Assembly (NCBI GenBank): GCA_016296065.1
Contig: JAEDKA010000009.1
Span: 15,235 to 79,234 of the forward strand
Direction: 5' to 3'
DNA length: 64,000 bases
DNA from: Kiritimatiellia bacterium
GTDB lineage: Bacteria; Verrucomicrobiota; Kiritimatiellia; RFP12; UBA1067
Position numbers and translations under genes: made by a program. The notes under the pieces were generated by a model. The model did not search any database. It was not told the DNA's origin and worked only from the letters and a program-made list of their open reading frames with translations. Positions 14,722 through 21,546 of the stretch are shown piece by piece; the stretch's first letter is position 1, and each line of letters begins with the position of its first letter.

Positions 14722-17009
14722 TGATCGACGCGATGACTTTCGATATCGGCGGCTCTCCATCCGTGAGCCTGAGCCTCGTGTCGTCCGACGGGCTCGCCCC
14801 GCTGCCCATGCCCATGTCGCTTGAAGACCAGGTCGAGAAGTTCAGCCAGTTCATGGACGAAGGCTCGCAGGAGCGGCGCTTGGACGTCAGCCTCGGCCTT
14901 GCGGCACTGGCACAGGGACTGGACATGAGACATGAGACGACAGACGCGCCTGAAGCGGGCGTGAGACATGAGACGACAGACGCGCCTCAAGCCTCGCGTC
15001 TCGCGTCACAGGATTCTCGTCTCGCGCCTGACGTCTCGCGCTCAACCCCAGCCACGCGCCCGCTTCCCGCGGCAGATGTGCCGCGCGTGGCAGAAGCGCC
15101 GGTGGTCGTTGAGGCACCGCGCGTCGTCGAAGCTCCGACCATTGCCAAAGCGCCGCGTGTCGTCGAGACGCCTGTGGCTGTTGAAAAGCCGGCTTCTCGC
15201 ATCGCCGAAGTGACTGTCGTGAGACATGAGACGATAGACACGCCTGAGGCGGGAGTGAGACATGAGACGATAGACGTGCCTGAGGCGGGAGTGAGACATG
15301 AGACGATAGACGAGCCTCAAGTCTCGCGTCTCGCGCCACAAGACACTCGTCTCGCGTCTGACGTCTCACGCCCAACCCTTGCCACGCGCCCGCTTCCCGC
15401 AGCAGATGTGCCGCGCGTCGCCGAAGCACCTGCGGCCGTTGAAGCACCGACCGTTGCCGAATCGCCAGTGGCCGTTGAAGCACCGCGTGTCGTCGAAAAG
15501 CCGGCTTCTCGCGTCGCCGAGGTGACTGTCGTGAGACATGAGACGATAGACGCGTCTCAAGTTTCGCGTCTTACGTCACAAGACACTCGTCTCGCGTCTG
15601 ATGTCTCGCGTCCAGCTCCAGCCACGCGCCCGCTTCCCGCGGCAGATGTGCCGCGCGTCGTAGAAGCACCTCTGGCCGTTGAAGCAACGCGCGTGGTAGA
15701 AGCGCCTGTGGCAATTGAAGCGCCGACCGTTGCCGAAGCGCCGGTGGCCGTTGAAAATCCGGTTTCTCACGTAGTCGAAGCGACTATCGTGAGACATGAG
15801 ACGATAGTCGCGCCTCAAGTCTCGCGTCTCGCGTCGCAAGACACTCGTCTCGCGTCTGACGTCTCGCGCCCAACCCCAGATTCTCGCCCGTCCCCCGCGG
15901 CAGATGTGCCGCGCGTGGTAGAAGCACCGGTGGTCGTTGAGACACCGCGCGTCGTTGAAGCGCCGGTGGTCGTAGAAGTGCCGAGCGTTGCCGAAGCGCC
16001 AGTGGCCGTTGAAGTGCCGAGCGTTGCCGAAGCACCGCGCGTCGCCGAGGTGACGGGCGTGAGACATGAGACGATGGACGCGCCTGAGGCGGACGTGAGA
16101 CGTGAGACGGTAGACGCGCCTCAAGTCTCGCGTCTCGCGCCACAAGATTCTCGTCTCGCGTCTGACGTCTCGCGCCCAACCCAAGCCACGCGCCCGCTTC
16201 CAGCGGCAGATGCGCCGCGCATCGTCGAAGCGCCAGTGGCAGTTGAAGCGCCGACCGTTGCCGAAGCACCGCGCGTCGCCGAAGCACCTGCGGTCGTTGA
16301 AGCACCGCGCGTCGCCGAAGCACCTGCGGCCGTTGAAGCACCGCGTGTTGCCGAAGCACCGGTTTCTCACGTTACTCTTGACCCTCGCGCCCCGTACGTC
16401 GCAGAGGCCAGGTCCATTCCAAAGGAAGGCGTCGACATGCGAATTGAGGCGACGACATTTGTCTTGGGTGTAAATCCGCCGGTAAAAGTCCAGCTTGTGT
16501 CATCCGACGGACTCGCCCCGCTGCCGATTCCGCGCGCCGCGTCGCGTTTTGCGTCTGCAATGGCCGACGACGCGAGCGGAACGGAGACGCCGCTCGTGCA
16601 CAATCCGCTCGTTGCGCCGCCTGCGCTGGAAGCTGGCGTCGCGGCGCAGTCGCCGGCGCTCGAGGCTTCCGCCGTCTCCGCCCGCACTGCGGCGATCGCC
16701 GAGACGGTGAACGAGATCGTCGAGACGGTGGTAGACAGGATTTCCGTCACGCCGGCGCTCGCGCAGGGCGGCGGCGAAATACGCATCACCCTCCGTCCGA
16801 CTGTGCTGGACGGCTCGTCGATCAGTCTTTCCGCCAAGGACGGAGAGCTCACCGTCGCGGTCGTTCCGGCGACGCCCGAGGCGGCGCATGTCGCCGCCTC
16901 CGCCTTGCCGCGACTTGAGGCCGCGCTGGCGGCGCACGCGCCGGCGTTCCACCATGTGGCGGTTGTCCTCGCGACCGCGAAGAAAGGGAAAACAGATGAA
17001 ACAGCTTGA
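14718..17009 (+). CDS. sctP: Needle-length ruler SctP, repeat-expanded and internally duplicated
   Basis: SctP measures needle length and triggers the specificity switch at SctU. The C-terminal ~75 residues (GGGEIRITLRPTVLDGSSIS, then ALPRLEAALAAHAP) are the FliK/YscP switch domain. At 763 residues the protein is far longer than YscP (~515). Residues ~70-555 are five imperfect repeats, each with RHETID, VSRLASQDTRLASDVSR, RPLPAADVPR and many EAPVAVEAP units. Residues 1-32 (ending VSSDGLAPLPMP) are matched at residues ~574-605 by MRIEATTFVLG...VSSDGLAPLPIP, so the original N-terminus occurs twice. The second copy has its own AAGGAAGG and ATG at 16437, giving a possible 190-residue short form. 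Proline/alanine richness suggests an extended chain. Confidence 0.85.
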   Translation: MMIDAMTFDIGGSPSVSLSLVSSDGLAPLPMPMSLEDQVEKFSQFMDEGSQERRLDVSLGLAALAQGLDMRHETTDAPEAGVRHETTDAPQASRLASQDSRLAPDVSRSTPATRPLPAADVPRVAEAPVVVEAPRVVEAPTIAKAPRVVETPVAVEKPASRIAEVTVVRHETIDTPEAGVRHETIDVPEAGVRHETIDEPQVSRLAPQDTRLASDVSRPTLATRPLPAADVPRVAEAPAAVEAPTVAESPVAVEAPRVVEKPASRVAEVTVVRHETIDASQVSRLTSQDTRLASDVSRPAPATRPLPAADVPRVVEAPLAVEATRVVEAPVAIEAPTVAEAPVAVENPVSHVVEATIVRHETIVAPQVSRLASQDTRLASDVSRPTPDSRPSPAADVPRVVEAPVVVETPRVVEAPVVVEVPSVAEAPVAVEVPSVAEAPRVAEVTGVRHETMDAPEADVRRETVDAPQVSRLAPQDSRLASDVSRPTQATRPLPAADAPRIVEAPVAVEAPTVAEAPRVAEAPAVVEAPRVAEAPAAVEAPRVAEAPVSHVTLDPRAPYVAEARSIPKEGVDMRIEATTFVLGVNPPVKVQLVSSDGLAPLPIPRAASRFASAMADDASGTETPLVHNPLVAPPALEAGVAAQSPALEASAVSARTAAIAETVNEIVETVVDRISVTPALAQGGGEIRITLRPTVLDGSSISLSAKDGELTVAVVPATPEAAHVAASALPRLEAALAAHAPAFHHVAVVLATAKKGKTDETA
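14928..16380 (+). repeat. SctP repeat array (family B)
   Basis: GAGACATGAGACGATAGACG and CTCGTCTCGCGTCTGACGTC blocks alternate with GCCGAAGCGCCGGTGGCCGT-type units, with five main periods of about 240-330 bases. Related blocks occur at the sctC 5' end (~1212-1270), in sctD (~8915-8975) and at 19781-19790. High unit identity makes copy-number change by slippage likely. Confidence 0.9.
16422..16439 (+). promoter_or_regulatory. Internal ribosome binding site and start within sctP
   Basis: AAGGAAGG at 16422-16429 stands seven bases before an in-frame ATG at 16437. The region is homologous to the true sctP start (AAAGGAAGAGAT before ATG 14718), so it is a duplicated initiation region rather than a chance match. 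It would yield a 190-residue protein with only the switch domain. Confidence 0.6.
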
Positions 17010-17925
17010 AATCATATCCTCGCTCCCGCAGTGGTCAAGAGCCACGCCGTCCGCGATTCTCGACTCGCCCGCGTTCATGATGCCGTGCCGGATCGGAGAC
17101 GAGACGTCGTCGCTGCGCCATGCGGACGTCGAGCCTGCGGCGTCCGAGGCGCTTGCGCTGTCCGTCGCGTTCGGCGACGAGCCTCACGAGCTTCTGCTCG
17201 CGCGCTCGCCGCGCTTCCCGGAGCTGGACAAGGTCTGGGACAGCCGATCCGACATTCCGGAGCCAGTCCTTCTGGCGCTGGTCGAGAGGGAATGCGGGCC
17301 GCTCTTCCAGATGCTGGAGAACGCAGTGCGCAAGCAGATGAGGCTAAATGGATGTTTGGAAGTTTCGAAGTTTGGAAGTTTGGAAAAGGACCAAACCTCC
17401 AAACCTCCAAACCTCCAACCCTCCAGCTTTCTAGCCCTCCAGGCCTCCACCGATCCGGCGATTGTGTTTTCCCTGACGCGCAGCAACGCGGTCGTTTCGG
17501 CTCTCGGCTCGCTTCGCAATCTCGACCTTTCGCACGAGGCGATCCGCGCGCAGACGCTCATGGCGGAGTGCGAATACGCCGCCTTCGCGACGGCCGAGGC
17601 GGATCTCGCCGCGCTTGCGCCAGGCGATGCGGTGCTTGTTCCCGAGATGGGATCTGTTTCGCCGCGGCTCGTGGTCGACGGACGCTTCGTGGCGGACTCC
17701 AACGGCGTTGCGCAGTGCGAGAAGGACGCGCTTGTGCATGTACGCGCGGCGGCGGGCAGGGCGGTTTCGCTGGGCGAGCTTTTCGACGCCGTGGAGAATC
17801 CGCCTACGATCGAGCCCGCGGCCCAGGGCGCGCAGCTCAAGCTCGTGAATGACGGGCGCCTCGTCGCGTCCGGACGGCTCGACAAGCTTGCCGACCAACT
17901 CGCGTTCATCGTAGAGGCCGTGTAG
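16996..17925 (+). CDS. sctQ: Cytoplasmic-ring (pod) protein SctQ, with a repeat insertion
   Basis: This 309-residue protein belongs to the SpoA/YscQ family of the sorting-platform pods. The C-terminal SpoA-like domain is visible (AALAPGDAVLVPEMG, SPRLVVDGRFVA, LGELFDAVENPP). Residues ~119-151 (NGCLEVSKFGSLEKDQTSKP, then PNLQPSSFLALQAS) are translated family A repeat placed between the N-terminal domain and the SpoA part. Frame is kept. AAGGGAAAACAG precedes ATG 16996, which lies inside the end of sctP (14-base overlap). Some relatives produce a short C-terminal SctQ from an internal start; no strong internal site was noticed. Confidence 0.85.
   Translation: MKQLEIISSLPQWSRATPSAILDSPAFMMPCRIGDETSSLRHADVEPAASEALALSVAFGDEPHELLLARSPRFPELDKVWDSRSDIPEPVLLALVERECGPLFQMLENAVRKQMRLNGCLEVSKFGSLEKDQTSKPPNLQPSSFLALQASTDPAIVFSLTRSNAVVSALGSLRNLDLSHEAIRAQTLMAECEYAAFATAEADLAALAPGDAVLVPEMGSVSPRLVVDGRFVADSNGVAQCEKDALVHVRAAAGRAVSLGELFDAVENPPTIEPAAQGAQLKLVNDGRLVASGRLDKLADQLAFIVEAV
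17353..17448. repeat. Inverted family A repeat pair inside sctQ
   Basis: GTTTGGAAGTTTCGAAGTTTGG units face CCAAACCTCCAAACCTCC units about 20 bases later, again an inverted arrangement able to form a hairpin, like block 1 of sctK. Confidence 0.88.
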
Positions 17926-17964
17926 CCATCCAACCAAAACCTCCAAACCTCCAAACTTCCAAGC
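17926..17964 (+). repeat. Family A repeat before sctR
   Basis: CCATCCAACCAAAACCTCC and following CCAAACTTCC units fill the spacer from the sctQ stop to the sctR ATG at 17966. No ribosome binding site is left. Confidence 0.88.
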
Positions 17965-17965
17965 C

Positions 17966-18685
17966 ATGTTCCAAACAGATTCACTTTCGCTGATAGTTCT
18001 GTTCGTAGGGCTTTCGCTGCTGCCGTTCGTGGCGATGGTGGCGACGTCGTACCTGAAGATCGTCGTCGTGATGTCGCTCATCAGGAACGCGCTCGGCATA
18101 CAGTCCATTCCGCCGAACATGGTGGTCAACGCGCTCGCGATGATACTCACGTTCTACATCATGGCGCCTGTGGCGTCCCAGTCGTGGAACATCATCACCG
18201 AAGAGCGCGCGAAGTTCGCCGCGACGCGGCAGGCGGCGCAGCCCGCCTCGGGCGGACAGACAGCGGCGGCAGGGCAGGACGGCACGTCCGTGCTGTTCGA
18301 GTCTGACATCGCGGCAAAGGCCGCCGAGCCGTTCCGCGTCTGGCTCTCCGATCACACCGCGGCGCGCGAACGCGCGTTCTTCATCAGCACGGCCGAGACT
18401 CTCTGGGGCAAGGAGGGCGAGCCCGCCGTAGTCGATCCCGACAGCTTCTACATTCTTCTTCCGTCCTTCTGCGTGTCGGAGCTCACCAAGTCGTTCCAGA
18501 TCGGCTTCCTCGTGTATCTTCCGTTCATCGCGATCGACATCATCGTCTCGAACATCCTTCTTGCGATGGGCATGATGATGGTCTCGCCGGTGACGATATC
18601 GCTTCCGTTCAAACTGCTCCTGTTCGTGATGGTCAACGGATGGACGCTGCTCATCCAGGGCCTCGTGCGGGGATACGCGATATAA
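17966..18685 (+). CDS. sctR: Export apparatus protein SctR
   Basis: This 239-residue inner-membrane protein (FliP/YscR family) contributes five copies to the export-gate channel with SctS and SctT. Conserved blocks are VATSYLKIVVVMSLIRNALG near the N-terminus, a hydrophilic loop at ~75-155, then FCVSELTKSFQIGFLVYLPF and the C-terminal SLPFKLLLFVMVNGWTLL. The loop contains a longer Gln/Gly/Ala-rich stretch than average. Start codon directly follows repeat DNA. Confidence 0.97.
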   Translation: MFQTDSLSLIVLFVGLSLLPFVAMVATSYLKIVVVMSLIRNALGIQSIPPNMVVNALAMILTFYIMAPVASQSWNIITEERAKFAATRQAAQPASGGQTAAAGQDGTSVLFESDIAAKAAEPFRVWLSDHTAARERAFFISTAETLWGKEGEPAVVDPDSFYILLPSFCVSELTKSFQIGFLVYLPFIAIDIIVSNILLAMGMMMVSPVTISLPFKLLLFVMVNGWTLLIQGLVRGYAI

Positions 18686-18715
18686 AAGTTGAAAGGTTGA
18701 AAGGTTGAAAAGTTC
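18684..18715 (-). repeat. AAAGGTTGAAAAG-type repeat after sctR
   Basis: Three AAAGTTGAAAGGTTG-type units lie between sctR and the sctS ribosome binding site (GGGAGG). Same idea as family A but with GTTGAAA units, matching in reverse the TTTCAACTTTTCAAC stretch before 34552. Confidence 0.75.
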
Positions 18716-18730
18716 TGGGAGGCGAACGAT

Positions 18731-18997
18731 ATGAGTCAGGCTCAGATACTTGATTACGCCAAGATGTGCCTCATTCTCGTCCTGAGGCTTTCGCTCATTC
18801 CCATCGCCGTGGCCACGGTGATCGGCATCCTCGTCTCGCTTCTGCAGGCGCTCACGCAGATACAGGAGCAGACGCTCGGCTTCGCGGTGAAGCTCATCGC
18901 GATTTCGCTCACGCTTCTCGTCTGCGCGTCGTGGATGGGCTCCTCGCTTCTCCTCTACACGCAGGACATCTTCACCCACTTCGCGTTGCTCAGGTAA
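18731..18997 (+). CDS. sctS: Export apparatus protein SctS
   Basis: This 88-residue protein with two membrane helices (FliQ/YscS family) carries the conserved VATVIGILVSLLQALTQIQE block followed by QTLGFAVKLIAI. It wraps around the SctR-SctT core. GGGAGGCGAACGAT precedes the ATG. The stop is immediately followed by the sctT ATG. Confidence 0.97.
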   Translation: MSQAQILDYAKMCLILVLRLSLIPIAVATVIGILVSLLQALTQIQEQTLGFAVKLIAISLTLLVCASWMGSSLLLYTQDIFTHFALLR

Positions 18998-19780
18998 ATG
19001 CCCTACGTAGAATTCCACAGATGGATACTTGCAGCGGTCCTCGCGATGGCGAGGTTCGGCGGGGCGTTCGCCGTCTGTCCGGCGCTGACTGACTCGATGA
19101 TCCCGGGCGTGGCGCGGAGGGCGGTGGTCCTGGGCTTCTCCTGCCTCGCGATTCCGTACATACACGCCGGGATGCCGCCCGGAGAGCCGAACGTCTGGAT
19201 GTTCGCGGTGCTTGCGTTCCGCGAGGCGCTGATCGGCTTTCTCATCGGATTCTTCGCGGCGGTTCCGTTCTGGATCGCGGAGAACGTCGGCAACTTCATC
19301 GACAACCAGCGCGGCGCGACGATGGGCGAGGTGTACTCTCCGCTCTCCGGCGCGCAGGTCTCGACGACGGGCATCTTCTTCACGCAGGTGGTCTCTACGA
19401 TATTCTTCACGTCCGGGGCGGTGCTCGTGTTCCTCGGCGCGCTCTACAAGAGCTATGCGATATGGCCGGTGTTCAACGCCGCCATTTCGTTCACGAAGGA
19501 TGCGCCCGTCCAGATGCTCGGCGCTCTGGACGGGATGCTAAAGGCGACGGTCGTCATCTCCGCGCCGGTGATCATCGTGATGTTCCTCGCGACGATCGGA
19601 CTGGGTCTCGTCAACCGCACGGCCCCGCAGCTGAACGTGTTCTTCCTGTCGATGCCGGTGAAGTCCGCGCTCGGCATCGCGATGCTGATCGTGTATCTTC
19701 CGTTCATCATGGACATGCTCATGTACACGAAGGACGGCGCGATTCTGGAACCGACCATGAAACTGCTGTCAGGAGGGTGA
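18998..19780 (+). CDS. sctT: Export apparatus protein SctT
   Basis: This 260-residue inner-membrane protein (FliR/YscT family) has about six to eight membrane segments. Recognisable blocks are EALIGFLIGFFAAVPFWIAE, NFIDNQRGATMGEVYSPLSG and GLVNRTAPQLNVFFLSMPVK. It caps the SctR5S4T1 complex. It follows sctS with no spacer, so the two are translationally coupled. Confidence 0.97.
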   Translation: MPYVEFHRWILAAVLAMARFGGAFAVCPALTDSMIPGVARRAVVLGFSCLAIPYIHAGMPPGEPNVWMFAVLAFREALIGFLIGFFAAVPFWIAENVGNFIDNQRGATMGEVYSPLSGAQVSTTGIFFTQVVSTIFFTSGAVLVFLGALYKSYAIWPVFNAAISFTKDAPVQMLGALDGMLKATVVISAPVIIVMFLATIGLGLVNRTAPQLNVFFLSMPVKSALGIAMLIVYLPFIMDMLMYTKDGAILEPTMKLLSGG

Positions 19781-19836
19781 CATGAGACGCCCACCCAACC
19801 CACCAACCCTTTGACTTAACCCACCAACCCTCCGAC
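19781..19836 (+). repeat. Repeats in the sctT-sctU spacer
   Basis: GACATGAGACGC (family B) is followed by CCACCCAACCCACCAACCCT and a second CCCACCAACCCTCC (family A variants), ending two bases before the sctU ATG. The spacer has no separate ribosome binding site. Confidence 0.8.
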
Positions 19837-19837
19837 A

Positions 19838-20938
19838 ATGGCTGAATCCTCCGGCGAGAAGACAGAGATGCCTACCCAGAAGAAGCTGCGCGACGCGCGG
19901 CAGAAGGGGCAGGTGTGCACGTCGAAGGACATCGTCTCGACGGCGATCCTCGTCGTCCTCTTCGCGCTTTTGGGGTGGATGGGCGTAGCGCTCGTCGACG
20001 ACGGGACCATGCTGCTCTCGTACATCGGGCAGCGGCTGGGGGGCGATCCGTTCGATGCGACGCGTCCGGCGATGGGCATGGCCGCGCTCGTCATCTGCAA
20101 GCATTCCTTCATCTTCGTCGTGGTCGCGGCGGTGATCGGCATAGTCGCCAACACCGCGCAGATAGGCTTCCTCTTCACGTTCGAGCCCATAATCCCGAAG
20201 CTGGAGAAGCTGAACCCCGTCGAGGGCGCGAAGAAGATATTCTCCATGAAGAACGTGTTCGAGTTCCTCAAGAACGTCGTCAAGGTGTGCTTCCTCAGCT
20301 ATCTTCTCTACAAGATCATCTGGGCGAGCGTGCCGGAGCTCCTGACGATGTGCTACGGCACGATAGACGACATCTTCCCGTGCCTGAAGGTGATGCTCAA
20401 GCGGCTCGCCGTGTACACCGCGTTCGGATACATCGTGATCGCGGTGGTGGACCGCATCTTCCAGGGGCGCAACTTCACCAAGCAGATGATGATGACGAAG
20501 GACGAGGTGAAGCGCGAGTACAAGGAGATGGAGGGTTCGCAGGAGGTCAAGCAGGCGCAGCGGCAGTTCCGAGACGAGATACTGAACGGACCCGACCCGC
20601 GGCAGGCCGTCTCGAAGGCGAACGTCGTCGTCACCAACCCGACGCACATCTCGGTCGGAATCCGCTATGCGGCGGACGAGGCGCCGCTGCCGCGCATCTG
20701 CGCCATGGGCGCGGACGACGTGGCGAAGGTGATCCGCGAGGAGGCGCTTACGCTCGGCATCCCGATCGTCGAGGACGTGCCGCTCGCCAGGGCGCTCTAT
20801 GCGAAGGGCAGGATAGAGGAATTCATACCCGAGGACTTTCTGGAGCCGGTCGCGGAGATACTGAAGTGGGCCAAGCAGCTTCAGGACGCCCGGAAAGAGG
20901 AAGAGGAGCTCGACAGCGTCACACTGGAGGATCTATGA
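19838..20938 (+). CDS. sctU: Autocleaving specificity switch protein SctU
   Basis: This 366-residue protein (FlhB/YscU family) has four membrane segments in the first ~210 residues and a cytoplasmic domain with the self-cleavage motif NPTH (in NVVVTNPTHISVGIRY, residues ~263-278). Cleavage between Asn and Pro allows the switch from needle to later substrates under SctP control. The N-terminus SGEKTEMPTQKKLRDARQKG is the family signature. Length is normal. The stop overlaps the start of the sigma factor. Confidence 0.97.
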   Translation: MAESSGEKTEMPTQKKLRDARQKGQVCTSKDIVSTAILVVLFALLGWMGVALVDDGTMLLSYIGQRLGGDPFDATRPAMGMAALVICKHSFIFVVVAAVIGIVANTAQIGFLFTFEPIIPKLEKLNPVEGAKKIFSMKNVFEFLKNVVKVCFLSYLLYKIIWASVPELLTMCYGTIDDIFPCLKVMLKRLAVYTAFGYIVIAVVDRIFQGRNFTKQMMMTKDEVKREYKEMEGSQEVKQAQRQFRDEILNGPDPRQAVSKANVVVTNPTHISVGIRYAADEAPLPRICAMGADDVAKVIREEALTLGIPIVEDVPLARALYAKGRIEEFIPEDFLEPVAEILKWAKQLQDARKEEEELDSVTLEDL

Positions 20939-21429
20939 ACATCGAGGAACTATACAGGACAATAGCGCCCAGGCTTACGAACTGGCTCGTCGCCAGCGGC
21001 AGCGGCTACCACGAGGCGTGCGACATCGTGCAGAACGTATTCCTGAAGATATGGAAGATGCGCGACGACCTCCGCGGGGACGAATCCGCCGTGTCTGGGC
21101 TCGCGTTCACGATAGCGCGCAACCTGAGGAAGAACCTGGCGCGCGACGACGCGCGCATCACGTTCGTGGACGAGATCAAGGACGAGGACGGCGGCGCGAC
21201 CGGCCCGGCGCAGTCGCCGTCGGACGCTGCGTATCTGCGGAGCCGCCTCACCGCGGCGTTCGCGAAGCTTCCGCCCGTGCTGCGCGACGCATACACGCTC
21301 TTTCAGGTCGCCGAGCTTCCGGTCCGCGAGATCGCCCGCCAGACGGGCGTGTCGGAGAGCCTCGTGAAGGTGCGCATCTTCCGCGCAAAGCAGAAGCTAC
21401 GCGAAATCCTTGCCGATCTGGCCAGCTGA
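20935..21429 (+). CDS. ECF-type RNA polymerase sigma factor
   Basis: This 164-residue sigma-70 family protein has region 2 (SGYHEACDIVQNVFLKIWKM, then AFTIARNLRKN) and region 4 (LPPVLRDAYTLFQVAELPVR, EIARQTGVSESLVKVRIFRA). It has no region 1 or 3, so it is of the extracytoplasmic-function type. The ATG lies inside the sctU stop, coupling its translation to the export apparatus. No anti-sigma gene follows. A positive-feedback or assembly-linked regulator of secretion genes is the obvious reading, but targets are unknown. HrpL of Pseudomonas is a known case of an ECF sigma factor controlling type III secretion. Confidence 0.9.
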   Translation: MNIEELYRTIAPRLTNWLVASGSGYHEACDIVQNVFLKIWKMRDDLRGDESAVSGLAFTIARNLRKNLARDDARITFVDEIKDEDGGATGPAQSPSDAAYLRSRLTAAFAKLPPVLRDAYTLFQVAELPVREIARQTGVSESLVKVRIFRAKQKLREILADLAS

Positions 21430-21451
21430 GCATAAATCCGATGACATGGGG
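21430..21451 (+). repeat. Short dispersed motif F, copy 1
   Basis: GCATAAATCCGATGACATGG directly follows the sigma-factor stop codon. The same sequence with two changes follows (and contains) the trpC stop at 59713. Confidence 0.6.
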
Positions 21452-21480
21452 CCCAGATTCCCTATTGGCAGGCCGTCGCT

Positions 21481-21509
21481 TTGACAATCGAAGCCGTATT
21501 TGATAAAAT
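21481..21509 (+). promoter_or_regulatory. Sigma-70-type promoter of ribH
   Basis: TTGACA at 21481-21486 and TAAAAT at 21504-21509 are separated by exactly 17 bases. This is the best consensus promoter in the housekeeping part and separates ribH from the secretion cluster. Confidence 0.8.
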
Positions 21510-21546
21510 TTCCGTATCTTTTGCAAAAAAAGGGATAGATGGAAAA

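Noticed and set aside
14928..16380. CRISPR-like array
   Set aside because: Repeats are imperfect, vary in period, stay in one open frame and encode a proline-rich protein segment; no spacers or cas genes.
21481..21546. Upstream TTG start for ribH
   Set aside because: The TTG is part of the -35 box and the extra 22 residues are not part of the RibH family.
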